A DNA stretch of 9,605 nt from Treponema sp. GTDB taxonomy: Bacteria; Spirochaetota; Spirochaetia; Treponematales; Treponemataceae. Every line of letters starts with the position of its first letter. Position 1 is the first letter of the stretch. The translations under genes were made by a program, and so were the position numbers. Below the pieces are notes generated by a model. It was not told the DNA's origin and searched no databases. It saw only the letters and a list, made by a program, of their open reading frames with translations. Location: positions 1 to 9,605 of the forward strand of contig JAGARY010000483.1 in NCBI GenBank assembly GCA_017622055.1, written 5' to 3'. Positions 1 to 6,257 of this stretch are shown here, one piece after another.

Positions 1-44
1 AAAACCGTTAAAAAACAATGCGATATAGCATTGTTTTAGGTTTT
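1..44. repeat. Structured intergenic repeat, copy A (terminator-like hairpin)
   Basis: An inner 10-bp perfect stem (12-21 with 28-37, loop GATATA) is enclosed by an outer stem AAAACC (1-6) with GGTTTT (39-44), joined on the left by GTTAAA. On the minus strand the inner stem is followed by TTTTTT, so it could end transcription of the FMN-binding gene at 185-568. A second copy with the same plan but different stem bases lies at 3268-3314. The left edge may be cut by the window start. Confidence 0.6.
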
Positions 45-184
45 TCGTACAATACAAAATTGTTGAGCAAAGCGAAAACAATTTTGATACAATCTTTTCT
101 TTAGCAGCACAACCGCACTTTGACAGACACGACTCGACTGTAAGCTTATCAACAAAGTTTCAATTTTCTTTTTAGTCAAAGTGT
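45..184. repeat. Non-coding hairpin-rich stretch downstream of the FMN-binding gene
   Basis: No coding frame is supported here. CAAAATTGTT (55-64) pairs with AACAATTTTG (77-86) across a 12-nt loop. CACTTTGAC (116-124) is the exact reverse complement of GTCAAAGTG (175-183), 50 nt apart. Together with copy A, this suggests the tail of a larger composite repeat or a structured 3' region for the minus-strand gene. Function unknown. Confidence 0.45.
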
Positions 185-568
185 TTAAAATAAACCTACC
201 TCCAATGCATTATTCACTGCATTTATTATCACTTTGCTAGAAACTGTGGCGCCGCTAATGGCATCAACGTTGTAGGTGTTTTTTTGAACCATATTTTCAA
301 CTATTGAATTTGCTGCATTTCCAAAGCCATTTTGATGTTTTAATAGTTCAATATTTTCAATTTTTCCATTTTTTATAATAACGTTTACATCTACAATTAC
401 AGGGCCAAGTTCGCTGTGGCCTTTGTAGCTGCCATCTGGGATGTTTTTTACTTCAATGAATGTGTTTTCAAGAGCTGATGCATCTTTTACAATTTTTGCA
501 CTAAACACTTTAAAGCTTACAAATCCAAAAATGAAAGTTCCAAGAAAGATGATTAAAATTTTTTTCAT
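185..568 (-). CDS. Membrane-anchored FMN-binding domain protein
   Basis: This is a 127-residue protein. One N-terminal hydrophobic segment (about residues 4-23) acts as an uncleaved anchor or signal peptide, followed by a single FMN_bind domain facing the periplasm. The diagnostic motif is DAISGATVSS (102-111). In RnfG and NqrC, the ApbE flavin transferase attaches FMN through a phosphoester bond to the Thr of such an SGAT motif, here T108. The protein is far shorter than RnfG/NqrC and no rnf or nqr genes are adjacent, so it is a stand-alone flavinylated electron carrier whose partner cannot be told from the window. The ATG at 568 has AAGGAAA (574-580) 5 nt upstream. A 38-bp palindrome (578-615) starts just beyond the ribosome binding site and probably carries the promoter or operator. 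Domain call confident; physiological role unknown. Confidence 0.85.
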   Translation of the reverse strand: MKKILIIFLGTFIFGFVSFKVFSAKIVKDASALENTFIEVKNIPDGSYKGHSELGPVIVDVNVIIKNGKIENIELLKHQNGFGNAANSIVENMVQKNTYNVDAISGATVSSKVIINAVNNALEVGLF

Positions 569-577
569 AGTGATTTC

Positions 578-615
578 CTTGACATAATATGTAATATATT
601 ACATATTATGTCAAG
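578..615. promoter_or_regulatory. Perfect 38-bp palindrome, candidate operator and promoter
   Basis: Positions 578-596 are exactly reverse-complementary to 597-615 with no spacer; the core is TGTAATATATTACA. Each end contains TTGACA, a consensus -35, one per strand (579-584 on +, 614-609 on -). On either strand a 17-nt spacer leads to CATATT, a 4/6 match to a -10. The minus-strand version would start transcripts at about 579, right at the ribosome binding site of the FMN-binding gene. A dimeric repressor or activator site is the simplest reading; a cruciform or terminator is the alternative. The regulator cannot be named. Confidence 0.6.
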
Positions 616-735
616 CCCTTTGAACAAAGCCTAGCCCAGATTGGAAGGGCGCGTAGCGTTCACGGATTTTTGAGCTTGCGAAAAAAGACGGGAATGGAGC
701 GAAAGCGGAACCCTGGAAAGCTGGAAAGGTAGTAT
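616..735. repeat. GC-richer, repeat-like islet between divergent genes
   Basis: This stretch is clearly richer in G and C than the flanking genes and has no credible reading frame. It contains several small hairpins: CTTTG-AA-CAAAG (618-629), GCCC (634-637) with GGGC (647-650), a TTTTT/AAAAA pair around GAGCTTGCG (667-685), and a GC-GAAA-GC tetraloop (699-706). It ends in a direct repeat, TGGAAAGCTGGAAAG. It looks like an interspersed intergenic repeat rather than a gene. From 736 to 814 I see only AT-rich spacer. Confidence 0.4.
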
Positions 736-814
736 GAATGTTTGGGATTTGATTTTAATTTTTGGTGGTGATGTTTTTTGCTCCTTATTATCTTTTTACT
801 TTTTTCTATTATTA

Positions 815-843
815 TTGAATACCATTTAAAAACAATGTAAAAT
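815..843 (+). promoter_or_regulatory. Sigma-70-type promoter for iorAB
   Basis: TTGAAT (815-820), a 17-nt spacer, then TAAAAT (838-843). Transcription should start near 850, giving a leader of about 40 nt before the iorA ATG at 892. Ribosome binding site GTGAGGA lies at 882-888, unusually close to the ATG. Confidence 0.6.
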
Positions 844-891
844 ATTTAACGGAAAACAATTTAGATTTAAAATAAAGTTTTGTGAGGATTT

Positions 892-2619
892 ATGAAACAG
901 TTGATGTTAGGAAATGCGGCGGCTGCTAGAGGGCTTTTTGAAGCTGGATGCGAAATTGTGTCTAGTTATCCTGGAACTCCAAGTACAGAAATTACGGAAG
1001 AAGCTGCAAAATTTAAGGAAATATATTGTGAATGGGCGCCAAATGAAAAAGTTGCTTTGGAAACTGCTTTTGGTGCAAGTTTGGCTGGGAAACGTGCTTT
1101 TTGTGGTATGAAGCATGTTGGATTAAATGTTGCGGCAGATCCTCTTTTTACTGTTGCTTACACTGGGGTAAATGCTGGGCTTGTAATTGGTGTTGCTGAT
1201 GATCCTGGAATGCATTCTAGTCAAAATGAACAAGATTCAAGACATCACGCAATTGCTTCTAAAATCCCAATGATTGAACCTAGCGATAGCGAAGAAGCTA
1301 AAGAATTTGCAAAAATTGCTTTTGAAATTTCTGAAAAATTTGATACTCCGGTTTTGTATAAAATGTGTACAAGAGTTGCTCACTCTCAAAGTATTGTGGA
1401 AACTGCAGAAAGAGTTGTGCAGCCTGTAAAAGAGTATAAAAAAGATCCTTCAAAATATGTTATGGCGCCTGCAAATGCAATTAGACGTCATCCTGTTGTG
1501 GAACAAAGATTAAAAGATATTGAAGCTTGGTCTGAAACAAGTGGAATTAACCGTGTGGAAATGGGAGGAACTGAAATTGGTATTATTACAAGTTCAACTT
1601 GTTATCAATATGCAAAAGAAGTTTTTGGCGATTCTGTTTCTATTTTAAAACTTGGTATGGTTAATCCTTTGCCAAAAAATATGATTTTGGATTTTGCTTC
1701 TAAAGTAAAAGAACTTTATGTAATTGAAGAACTTGATCCAATTATTGAAAATTATTGTAAATCTTTTGGGTTAAATGTTCACGGAAAAGACATTCTTCCA
1801 ATTTGTGGTGAATTTAGTCAAAACTTAATTGCTAAAGCTTTTGGAAAAGATGTGCCTGAATCTAAAAAAATTGATGATGTAATTCCTGTTCGTCCTCCTG
1901 TAATGTGTGCTGGATGTCCTCATCGTGGATTGTTCTATGCACTTTCTAAACAAAAAATTACTGTAATTGGGGATATTGGTTGTTATACTCTTGGTTCGGC
2001 TAGTCCATTGAATGCAATTGATGTTGTTTTGTGTATGGGTGCTTCTGTTTCTGGAATTCACGGATACAACAAAGCGTTGGGAAAAGATGCAGAAACTAAG
2101 GCTGTTGCTGTAATTGGTGATTCAACTTTTATGCATTCTGGTATGACAGGTCTTGCTACAATTGCTTATAATCAGTCGAATTCAACTGTAATTATTGTAG
2201 ATAATTCTATTACAGGTATGACTGGACATCAGCAAAATCCTACTACAGGTAAAAATCTTTATGGTGAACCTGCTGGACGAGTGAATCTTGAAGCTTTGGT
2301 AAAAGCAATGGGAATTAATAGAGTTGTTGTTGTGGATCCTTACAATATTGCTGAATGTGAAAAAGTTATTAAAGAAGAATTGGCTGCTGAAGAACCAAGT
2401 GTAATTATTAGCCGCCGCCCATGTGCATTGTTAAAAGAAGTAAAACCTTTGCCAGCATTAAAAGTTAATGCAGATAAATGTAAATCTTGTAAAATGTGTA
2501 TGAAAATCGGATGTCCTGCAATCAGTATGAAAAATAACAAAGCGGTTATTGATGGAACTTTGTGTGTTGGTTGTGGTGTTTGTACTCAAATGTGTAAATT
2601 TGGGGCGTTGGAGGATTAA
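892..2619 (+). CDS. iorA: Indolepyruvate:ferredoxin oxidoreductase, alpha subunit
   Basis: This is the large subunit of IOR, which oxidatively decarboxylates indolepyruvate (and other aryl pyruvates) to the arylacetyl-CoA with reduction of ferredoxin, in the cytoplasm. At 575 residues it is near the usual family length. The pyrimidine-binding half carries YPGTPSTEI (26-34), NEKVALE (51-57) and the family hallmark HSSQNEQDSRHH (108-119). CAGCPHR is at 339-345. The thiamine-diphosphate half has GDIGCYTLG (360-368) and GDST (409-412), with N438 closing the TPP/Mg motif. Two C-terminal ferredoxin motifs follow: C530, C533, C536, C541-P and C558, C561, C564, C568. The second motif has CK where CP is usual. 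The gene is followed 2 nt later by iorB, whose GGAGG lies inside its last codons, so the two are co-translated. No paaK-like CoA ligase is adjacent. Family call very secure; preferred substrate inferred from the family. Confidence 0.96.
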   Translation: MKQLMLGNAAAARGLFEAGCEIVSSYPGTPSTEITEEAAKFKEIYCEWAPNEKVALETAFGASLAGKRAFCGMKHVGLNVAADPLFTVAYTGVNAGLVIGVADDPGMHSSQNEQDSRHHAIASKIPMIEPSDSEEAKEFAKIAFEISEKFDTPVLYKMCTRVAHSQSIVETAERVVQPVKEYKKDPSKYVMAPANAIRRHPVVEQRLKDIEAWSETSGINRVEMGGTEIGIITSSTCYQYAKEVFGDSVSILKLGMVNPLPKNMILDFASKVKELYVIEELDPIIENYCKSFGLNVHGKDILPICGEFSQNLIAKAFGKDVPESKKIDDVIPVRPPVMCAGCPHRGLFYALSKQKITVIGDIGCYTLGSASPLNAIDVVLCMGASVSGIHGYNKALGKDAETKAVAVIGDSTFMHSGMTGLATIAYNQSNSTVIIVDNSITGMTGHQQNPTTGKNLYGEPAGRVNLEALVKAMGINRVVVVDPYNIAECEKVIKEELAAEEPSVIISRRPCALLKEVKPLPALKVNADKCKSCKMCMKIGCPAISMKNNKAVIDGTLCVGCGVCTQMCKFGALED

Positions 2620-2621
2620 AA

Positions 2622-3197
2622 ATGGTAAAAAATATAATGATTGTTGGTGTGGGCGGACAAGGTGCTTTGCTTGCTTCTAAAACTCTTGGGCAAGTTTTGC
2701 TTGATGCTGGATTTGATGTAAAAGTTAGTGAAGTTCATGGGATGAGTCAGCGTGGTGGTTCTGTTGTAACTTATGTTCGTTATGGCGAAAAAGTTTATTC
2801 TCCAATTGTAGATAAAGGCGAAGCTGATTTTATTGTTAGTTTTGAAATGCTTGAAGCGGCTCGTTATACAGAATATCTTAAAAAAGATGGGCGCATTGTT
2901 GTAAATACTCAAAATATTGATCCAATGCCAGTTATTACTGGTGCTGCTGAATATCCTGCAGATTTGGAAAACAAAATGAAAAATGCTGGTTTTGCTGTGG
3001 ATGCAGTTGATTGTTTGTCTCTTGCTGAACAAGCTGGAACTGCAAAAGCAGTAAACATTGTTTTGATGGGCCGCCTTTCAAAATATATGGATTTTTCTGA
3101 AGAAGCTTGGCTCAAAGCAATTGAAAAACTTGTAAAACCTCAATTCTTGGAAATGAACAAAAAAGCGTTTATGCTGGGAAGAGGGGAAGGAAATTAA
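2622..3197 (+). CDS. iorB: Indolepyruvate:ferredoxin oxidoreductase, beta subunit
   Basis: This 191-residue protein is the small subunit of IOR and corresponds to the gamma-type domain of 2-oxoacid:ferredoxin oxidoreductases. The N terminus has GVGGQG (9-14), then EVHGMSQRGG (37-46), both strongly conserved in the family; this chain completes the active site with IorA. The length is normal for IorB. The start is fixed by GGAGG at 2610-2614, inside the end of iorA, 7 nt before the ATG; only 2 nt separate the genes. No gene follows in the same direction. A bidirectional terminator-like hairpin lies at 3280-3307. Secure call. Confidence 0.95.
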   Translation: MVKNIMIVGVGGQGALLASKTLGQVLLDAGFDVKVSEVHGMSQRGGSVVTYVRYGEKVYSPIVDKGEADFIVSFEMLEAARYTEYLKKDGRIVVNTQNIDPMPVITGAAEYPADLENKMKNAGFAVDAVDCLSLAEQAGTAKAVNIVLMGRLSKYMDFSEEAWLKAIEKLVKPQFLEMNKKAFMLGRGEGN

Positions 3198-3232
3198 GAA
3201 TTCAGAATTATGAATTAAGAATGAAGAATTGT
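3198..3232. repeat. Heptamer tandem array GAATTNN x5
   Basis: Starting directly after the iorB stop, five consecutive 7-bp units begin at 3198, 3205, 3212, 3219 and 3226. Four start with GAATT and one with GAATG. The strict 7-nt period is visible by eye. It resembles the short tandem heptamer repeats found between genes in various bacteria; function unknown. An 8-G run follows at 3245-3252, odd for such AT-rich DNA. Confidence 0.6.
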
Positions 3233-3267
3233 GAAAGCGAAGCAGGGGGGGGCTGGCCCTAAAATCG

Positions 3268-3341
3268 AAAATCCGTTAAAAAAAGTTGTGCGACAGTGCA
3301 ACTTTTTAGGATTTAGAGTTTATATAAAACTCTAAAAACGG
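3268..3341. repeat. Structured intergenic repeat, copy B, with second hairpin
   Basis: The plan matches copy A at 1-44: outer AAATCC (3269-3274) with GGATTT (3309-3314), a GTTAAAAA link, and inner AAAAAGTTG (3280-3288) with CAACTTTTT (3299-3307). The loop regions share TGCGA and GCA. T-runs lie on both sides, so it could terminate iorB on the plus strand. A second stem, TTTAGAGTTT (3312-3321) with AAACTCTAAA (3327-3336), overlaps its right edge, and CCGTT (3273-3277) can also pair with AACGG (3337-3341). Several alternative folds are therefore possible. Confidence 0.6.
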
Positions 3342-3417
3342 CCGAGTCAAGGGCTTGAACGAAGTGTCCCTTGACCGGACGTATTATCGAAAGAACGGCT
3401 TGACCAGCTTTAGCTGG
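3342..3417. repeat. Strong hairpin plus short palindrome
   Basis: GTCAAGGG (3346-3353) pairs with CCCTTGAC (3368-3375), extended by CCG/CGG (3342-3344 with 3376-3378) after one bulged A: 11 bp around a 14-nt loop. A compact CCAGCT-TT-AGCTGG hairpin follows at 3404-3417. Both contain or abut the hexamer CTTGAC/GTCAAG. No coding frame. Confidence 0.55.
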
Positions 3418-3474
3418 GCTTGAAAACGAAGCAAGGAGAGAGTTGTTTTAGTTTCTGCGAAAGAACAGCGGTGT

Positions 3475-3512
3475 CATTGCGAGGAGACCATTTATGGTCG
3501 ACGTGGCAATCC
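3475..3512. repeat. Palindromic repeat of the CATTGCGAGG...GGCAATCC type
   Basis: CATTGCGAGG at 3475-3484 and GTGGCAATCC at 3503-3512 flank a perfect GACCAT-TT-ATGGTC hairpin (3486-3499). ATTGC (3476-3480) pairs with GCAAT (3506-3510). From general knowledge, intergenic palindromes with these ends occur in many unrelated bacterial genomes; that match is by memory. It probably belongs to a REP/MITE-like class without its own coding capacity. Confidence 0.5.
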
Positions 3513-3570
3513 AGAAAAGTGAATAGCAATTCTTAGAAAATTATGTTGTTTTCGGGCGGGATCCGAAAAT

Positions 3571-3641
3571 CTAAATCTGTATATAGCAGGGATTTAGAGA
3601 TTGTCGTACAAGATCTTCGTGTCAAGCACGAAGACGACAAT
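3571..3641. repeat. Nested hairpins downstream of thiP
   Basis: CTAAATC (3571-3577) pairs with GATTTAG (3591-3597). A two-tier hairpin follows: ATTGTCGT (3600-3607) with ACGACAAT (3634-3641) outside, and CTTCGTG (3615-3621) with CACGAAG (3627-3633) inside, a 7-nt bulge (3608-3614) on the left. The apical loop TCAAG completes a GTCAAG. No T-run follows on the minus strand, so it is not a classic terminator for thiP, though it may act as a 3' stability structure. From 3642 to 3697 I see nothing further. Confidence 0.5.
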
Positions 3642-3697
3642 GATATCTTAAACTTTTTAGACAGCCCCATGACAAGCTGCATATAGTTAGGCTTGGT

Positions 3698-5149
3698 CTA
3701 TGACTTTGACGTGGGAACTGTGATTTTTTTTGTGTGCAAAAACGAAAAATCAAAACTTGCAAAAATGCAAAAAACTGTCAAAATTAAACCACAGGCACAG
3801 GCTTGGTCAAAGCGGTAGGCACTTGCCAATTGGTATGTATATAATGCCAAAGAGTTGAACCTTGGAATTGAAAGTACGAGTGGCAATGTTGCGTCTCCAA
3901 GGCTTGCTGCAAAACAAAATCCAAATGATGTTTTTAAGACTTTTTTGCATGAAGGAAGATAAATGCGAATTATGCTGTCGAATTTGTTTTTTGAAAGAAG
4001 TTTAGCGGCATTATCTGTGTCTTTTGTTATCATATTTATTCCGTTTTGGATTTGTCTGTAGGCAATTGGCCAAAACAGCATGCATTGCAAAATTACAAGC
4101 ATCAAAACAGAGCCTCGTTTAAAAATCAAATTTGAAATCCAACCAATAACTATTGAAGAAATTGCCATTGGAATTAACGGAATAGTTTGGGCAATTGAAC
4201 TTCCTTGTTTTTTTAAGAATTTAATTACTAACGAATATGAAAATCCTAAAATTGTAGAAAAAGTTGCTGTAAAAAATCCCACGAAAATTGAATTTTTGAT
4301 TGCTGTAAAAAATGATTTAGAAAAAATTACTTTTGTAAATTCTTTTACCGACGAACTGATTATTGAAAAAAATGGGAAAAAGAAAAATAAAAGAATAATA
4401 AAAATCAAACTTAAAAAAATTATTACTTCGCTTTTTGACTTAAATTTTGTTGCAGATTGATGGGAAAAATCAATTCCGTCGGAAGTTGTCTGACTTTTTT
4501 TTGAAACATGGCTGTAAATAAAAACTGTTATTAATGCGATTGTTGTTTCTATGATTGCAATTAATGTTCCTTTTTTTATGTCTAAAGTGGACCGAACGGC
4601 GTAGTATAAATCAACTTCTAAAGTAGATTTGCCTGATGGTGAAAAAAGCATTGCAATCATAAAACTAAAAAAACTGAATAAAAAAACAGGAATGCAGGCT
4701 GCCCCAATTGCTCCGCTAAGTTGTTTTAATGTAATTGTAAAAAAAACTCTTTTTTCAGAGGCTCCAAGTAGGCGAGCAGCATTTCCTTGAGTGCTTGGGA
4801 GATTACACCAAGCATCGTGGATAATTCCTGTTATTAATGGAAAATTATAAAAACCTTGTGCAATCATAATTCCAGCTGTTGTGTACAAAAACTTTACAGG
4901 TGGATTTTTTAAATTAAATAATTTTTGCAAAAAGTTGTTTAATGTTCCATTTATTCCAAAAAAACAAACGTATACTAACGCTATGATTAAAGATGGCACG
5001 CACAAAGGAATTACTTTTGTTGAAAGGAGTAATTTTTTTAGCGGAAACTTTCTTTTTGAAGTAAAAAATGCAGTTGGAAACCCAATTAATAAAGCTATTA
5101 TTGTAGAACCAAGGGCAATTTCCAATGTGTACAATGCCGTTTTTATCAT
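3698..5149 (-). CDS. thiP: Thiamine ABC transporter permease
   Basis: This is the inner-membrane permease that moves thiamine (or its phosphates) delivered by ThiB. At 483 residues it is a fused two-domain permease. The first EAA loop is NAARLLGASEKRVFFTITL (about 123-141); the second is NAAKLLSKNKFDSIIRIYL (about 380-398), where the usual conserved Gly is replaced by S386. A hydrophilic linker at about 215-240 separates the halves. The N terminus begins at what corresponds, by memory of the E. coli protein (about 536 residues), to the second membrane segment, so the first helix seems absent. An in-frame TAA four codons upstream rules out a longer start. The ATG lies 4 nt after the thiB stop with no clear Shine-Dalgarno, suggesting translational coupling. 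No ThiQ ATPase gene follows; the DNA beyond is repeats. Specificity is inferred from ThiB and the TPP riboswitch. Confidence 0.85.
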   Translation of the reverse strand: MIKTALYTLEIALGSTIIALLIGFPTAFFTSKRKFPLKKLLLSTKVIPLCVPSLIIALVYVCFFGINGTLNNFLQKLFNLKNPPVKFLYTTAGIMIAQGFYNFPLITGIIHDAWCNLPSTQGNAARLLGASEKRVFFTITLKQLSGAIGAACIPVFLFSFFSFMIAMLFSPSGKSTLEVDLYYAVRSTLDIKKGTLIAIIETTIALITVFIYSHVSKKSQTTSDGIDFSHQSATKFKSKSEVIIFLSLIFIILLFFFFPFFSIISSSVKEFTKVIFSKSFFTAIKNSIFVGFFTATFSTILGFSYSLVIKFLKKQGSSIAQTIPLIPMAISSIVIGWISNLIFKRGSVLMLVILQCMLFWPIAYRQIQNGINMITKDTDNAAKLLSKNKFDSIIRIYLPSCKKVLKTSFGFCFAASLGDATLPLVLSIPRFNSLALYTYQLASAYRFDQACACGLILTVFCIFASFDFSFLHTKKITVPTSKS

Positions 5150-5153
5150 AATT

Positions 5154-6134
5154 TTATTTTAGTGTGATGTTTGGTAATGGAGCCGATTTTTTGTAGCTTT
5201 CTGGAAGTTCTACGTTTTTGTTTGCAGGGAACATCCATTGTGCCAAAGGAATTAATGATTGAGCTTCTTCGCTAATCAAGAAATCTACAAATTGTTTTGC
5301 ACCTTCTAAGTTTTTAGCTTTTTTTACAATTGCAGCGCCTTCAACTTGGCGAACATGTCCTTGGTCAAACATAATTGCTTGGAACTGGTCACCTTCGTCA
5401 TATTCAACATGATAAGCGGCACTTGTGTTGTAACTAATTACTAATGGAGCTTCACCTTTTGTAAACATTCCATAACCAACGCTCCAACTTGGAGAAACTG
5501 TTAAAATTGATTTTTCTAAACGCTTTTTAAAATCTTGTGCTTTATCTTTGTAGATTGCATCAACCCAAACATCAAAACCAATTCCAACTGTGCTTGTTCT
5601 AGAATCCATAAGGATGATTTTGTCTTTGTAAATATCTTTTGTTAAATCTTCCAAAGAAGTTGGGGCAGGTAAGTCTGATTGTGTATTAAAAACAAAAGCA
5701 AAGTGTCCAAAATCGTAAGGAGTTAAAAAGTTTTTTCCTTGTGGATTTAATTCTTCAATTAATCCTTCTGATAAAACTTCTTTTGCATTTTTTGGCAAGT
5801 ATTCCAAAAGAATTTCTGTTTGAGAATTATTTTTGATTGTGTAATTATCTAGTCCAATTAAAAGATCTGCGTAAGGATCGTCTTTTTCTAAAATTGCTTT
5901 TGTTAGAATTTGAGCACTTCCGTCGCAATCTGCATAAGTTACTTTTATGCCAGTTTTTTCTTCAAAACGTCTTGCAAGTTCTGGACCTACGCCCCATTCT
6001 CCGCTAAAAGAATCGTAAGTGTAAATTACAAGTTCATCTGGACGTGATTGTGATGATTTTTTGCAGCCAACGAATGAACTGCAAACCAAAGAAAATAAAA
6101 TTGAAATTATAAAAAGATATGTATGTTTTTTCAT
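5154..6134 (-). CDS. thiB: Thiamine-binding lipoprotein of ABC transporter
   Basis: This is the substrate-binding protein for thiamine uptake, 326 residues. The N-terminal lipoprotein signal ends at FVGC with C24 as the lipidated residue, a relaxed spirochaete-style lipobox; in Gram-negative relatives the protein is soluble and periplasmic. ThiB signatures in order: YTYDSFSGEWGVGP (38-51), GLDNYT (94-99), TPYDFGHFAFVF (138-149), DSRTSTVGIG (177-186), WSVGYGMFTKGE (217-228), SYNTSAAYH (234-242) and QWMFP (299-303). The start is the ATG at 6134 with GGAGG at 6140-6144. A longer frame reaches 6215, but its first 27 codons lie over the riboswitch and precede a good signal peptide. The C terminus stops at the point where, by memory, E. 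coli ThiB continues for roughly 25 more residues. It is cotranscribed with thiP. Call secure from the motifs and the TPP riboswitch together. Confidence 0.93.
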   Translation of the reverse strand: MKKHTYLFIISILFSLVCSSFVGCKKSSQSRPDELVIYTYDSFSGEWGVGPELARRFEEKTGIKVTYADCDGSAQILTKAILEKDDPYADLLIGLDNYTIKNNSQTEILLEYLPKNAKEVLSEGLIEELNPQGKNFLTPYDFGHFAFVFNTQSDLPAPTSLEDLTKDIYKDKIILMDSRTSTVGIGFDVWVDAIYKDKAQDFKKRLEKSILTVSPSWSVGYGMFTKGEAPLVISYNTSAAYHVEYDEGDQFQAIMFDQGHVRQVEGAAIVKKAKNLEGAKQFVDFLISEEAQSLIPLAQWMFPANKNVELPESYKKSAPLPNITLK

Positions 6135-6135
6135 A

Positions 6136-6222
6136 CCTTCCTCCGTCGGCATTAACCGAATCAGGTTCAAAGGGTGTAATCTCAGCTTGCAACCAAAAAC
6201 TTTGACTGCAAGCACCCCTGGT
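6136..6222 (-). promoter_or_regulatory. TPP riboswitch (THI element) controlling thiBP
   Basis: Reading the minus strand, all THI-box landmarks are present in order: GGGGTGC (6218-6212), a variable P3 arm closed by TTGCA/TGCAA (6211-6187), GCTGAGA (6186-6180), ACCC (6175-6172), GAACCTGAT (6168-6160) and TAATGCCG (6154-6147). The 3' end GGAGGAAGG (6144-6136) doubles as the thiB ribosome binding site, immediately followed by ATG at 6134. ACC at 6222-6220 can pair with GGT at 6137-6135 to close P1. This predicts that TPP binding blocks translation initiation directly; there is no room for a separate terminator. Assignment is near certain, the mechanism is inferred. Confidence 0.95.
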
Positions 6223-6249
6223 AAAAACTAATTTATTTTGAGTTAGTTT
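6223..6249 (-). terminator. Weak hairpin between the barrel gene and the riboswitch
   Basis: On the minus strand, AAACTAA (6249-6243) pairs with TTAGTTT (6231-6225) across an 11-nt loop and is followed by two more T (6224-6223). The stem is AT-only apart from one pair, so termination after the outer-membrane gene may be partial. No clear promoter for thiBP could be fixed between 6223 and 6257, so readthrough from upstream is possible. Confidence 0.35.
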
Positions 6250-6257
6250 GTGATTTT

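Noticed and set aside
2616..3032. 138-codon minus-strand frame opposite iorB
   Set aside because: Fully antisense to a secure gene, with Ser/Asn/Ile-rich nonsense composition.
3198..3697. CRISPR array or tRNA in the repeat-rich gap
   Set aside because: The repeats are different from one another, lack regular spacers, and no cloverleaf can be drawn.
4080..4460. 126-codon plus-strand frame opposite thiP
   Set aside because: Lys/Ile-rich composition is the complement of a membrane-protein gene; no family features and no ribosome binding site in a sensible place.
4881..5162. 93-codon plus-strand frame opposite the start of thiP
   Set aside because: Antisense by-product of thiP; no recognisable domain.
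6135..6215. Extended N terminus of thiB starting at 6215
   Set aside because: These 27 codons overlay the TPP riboswitch, and a lipoprotein signal peptide with a strong GGAGG begins at 6134.
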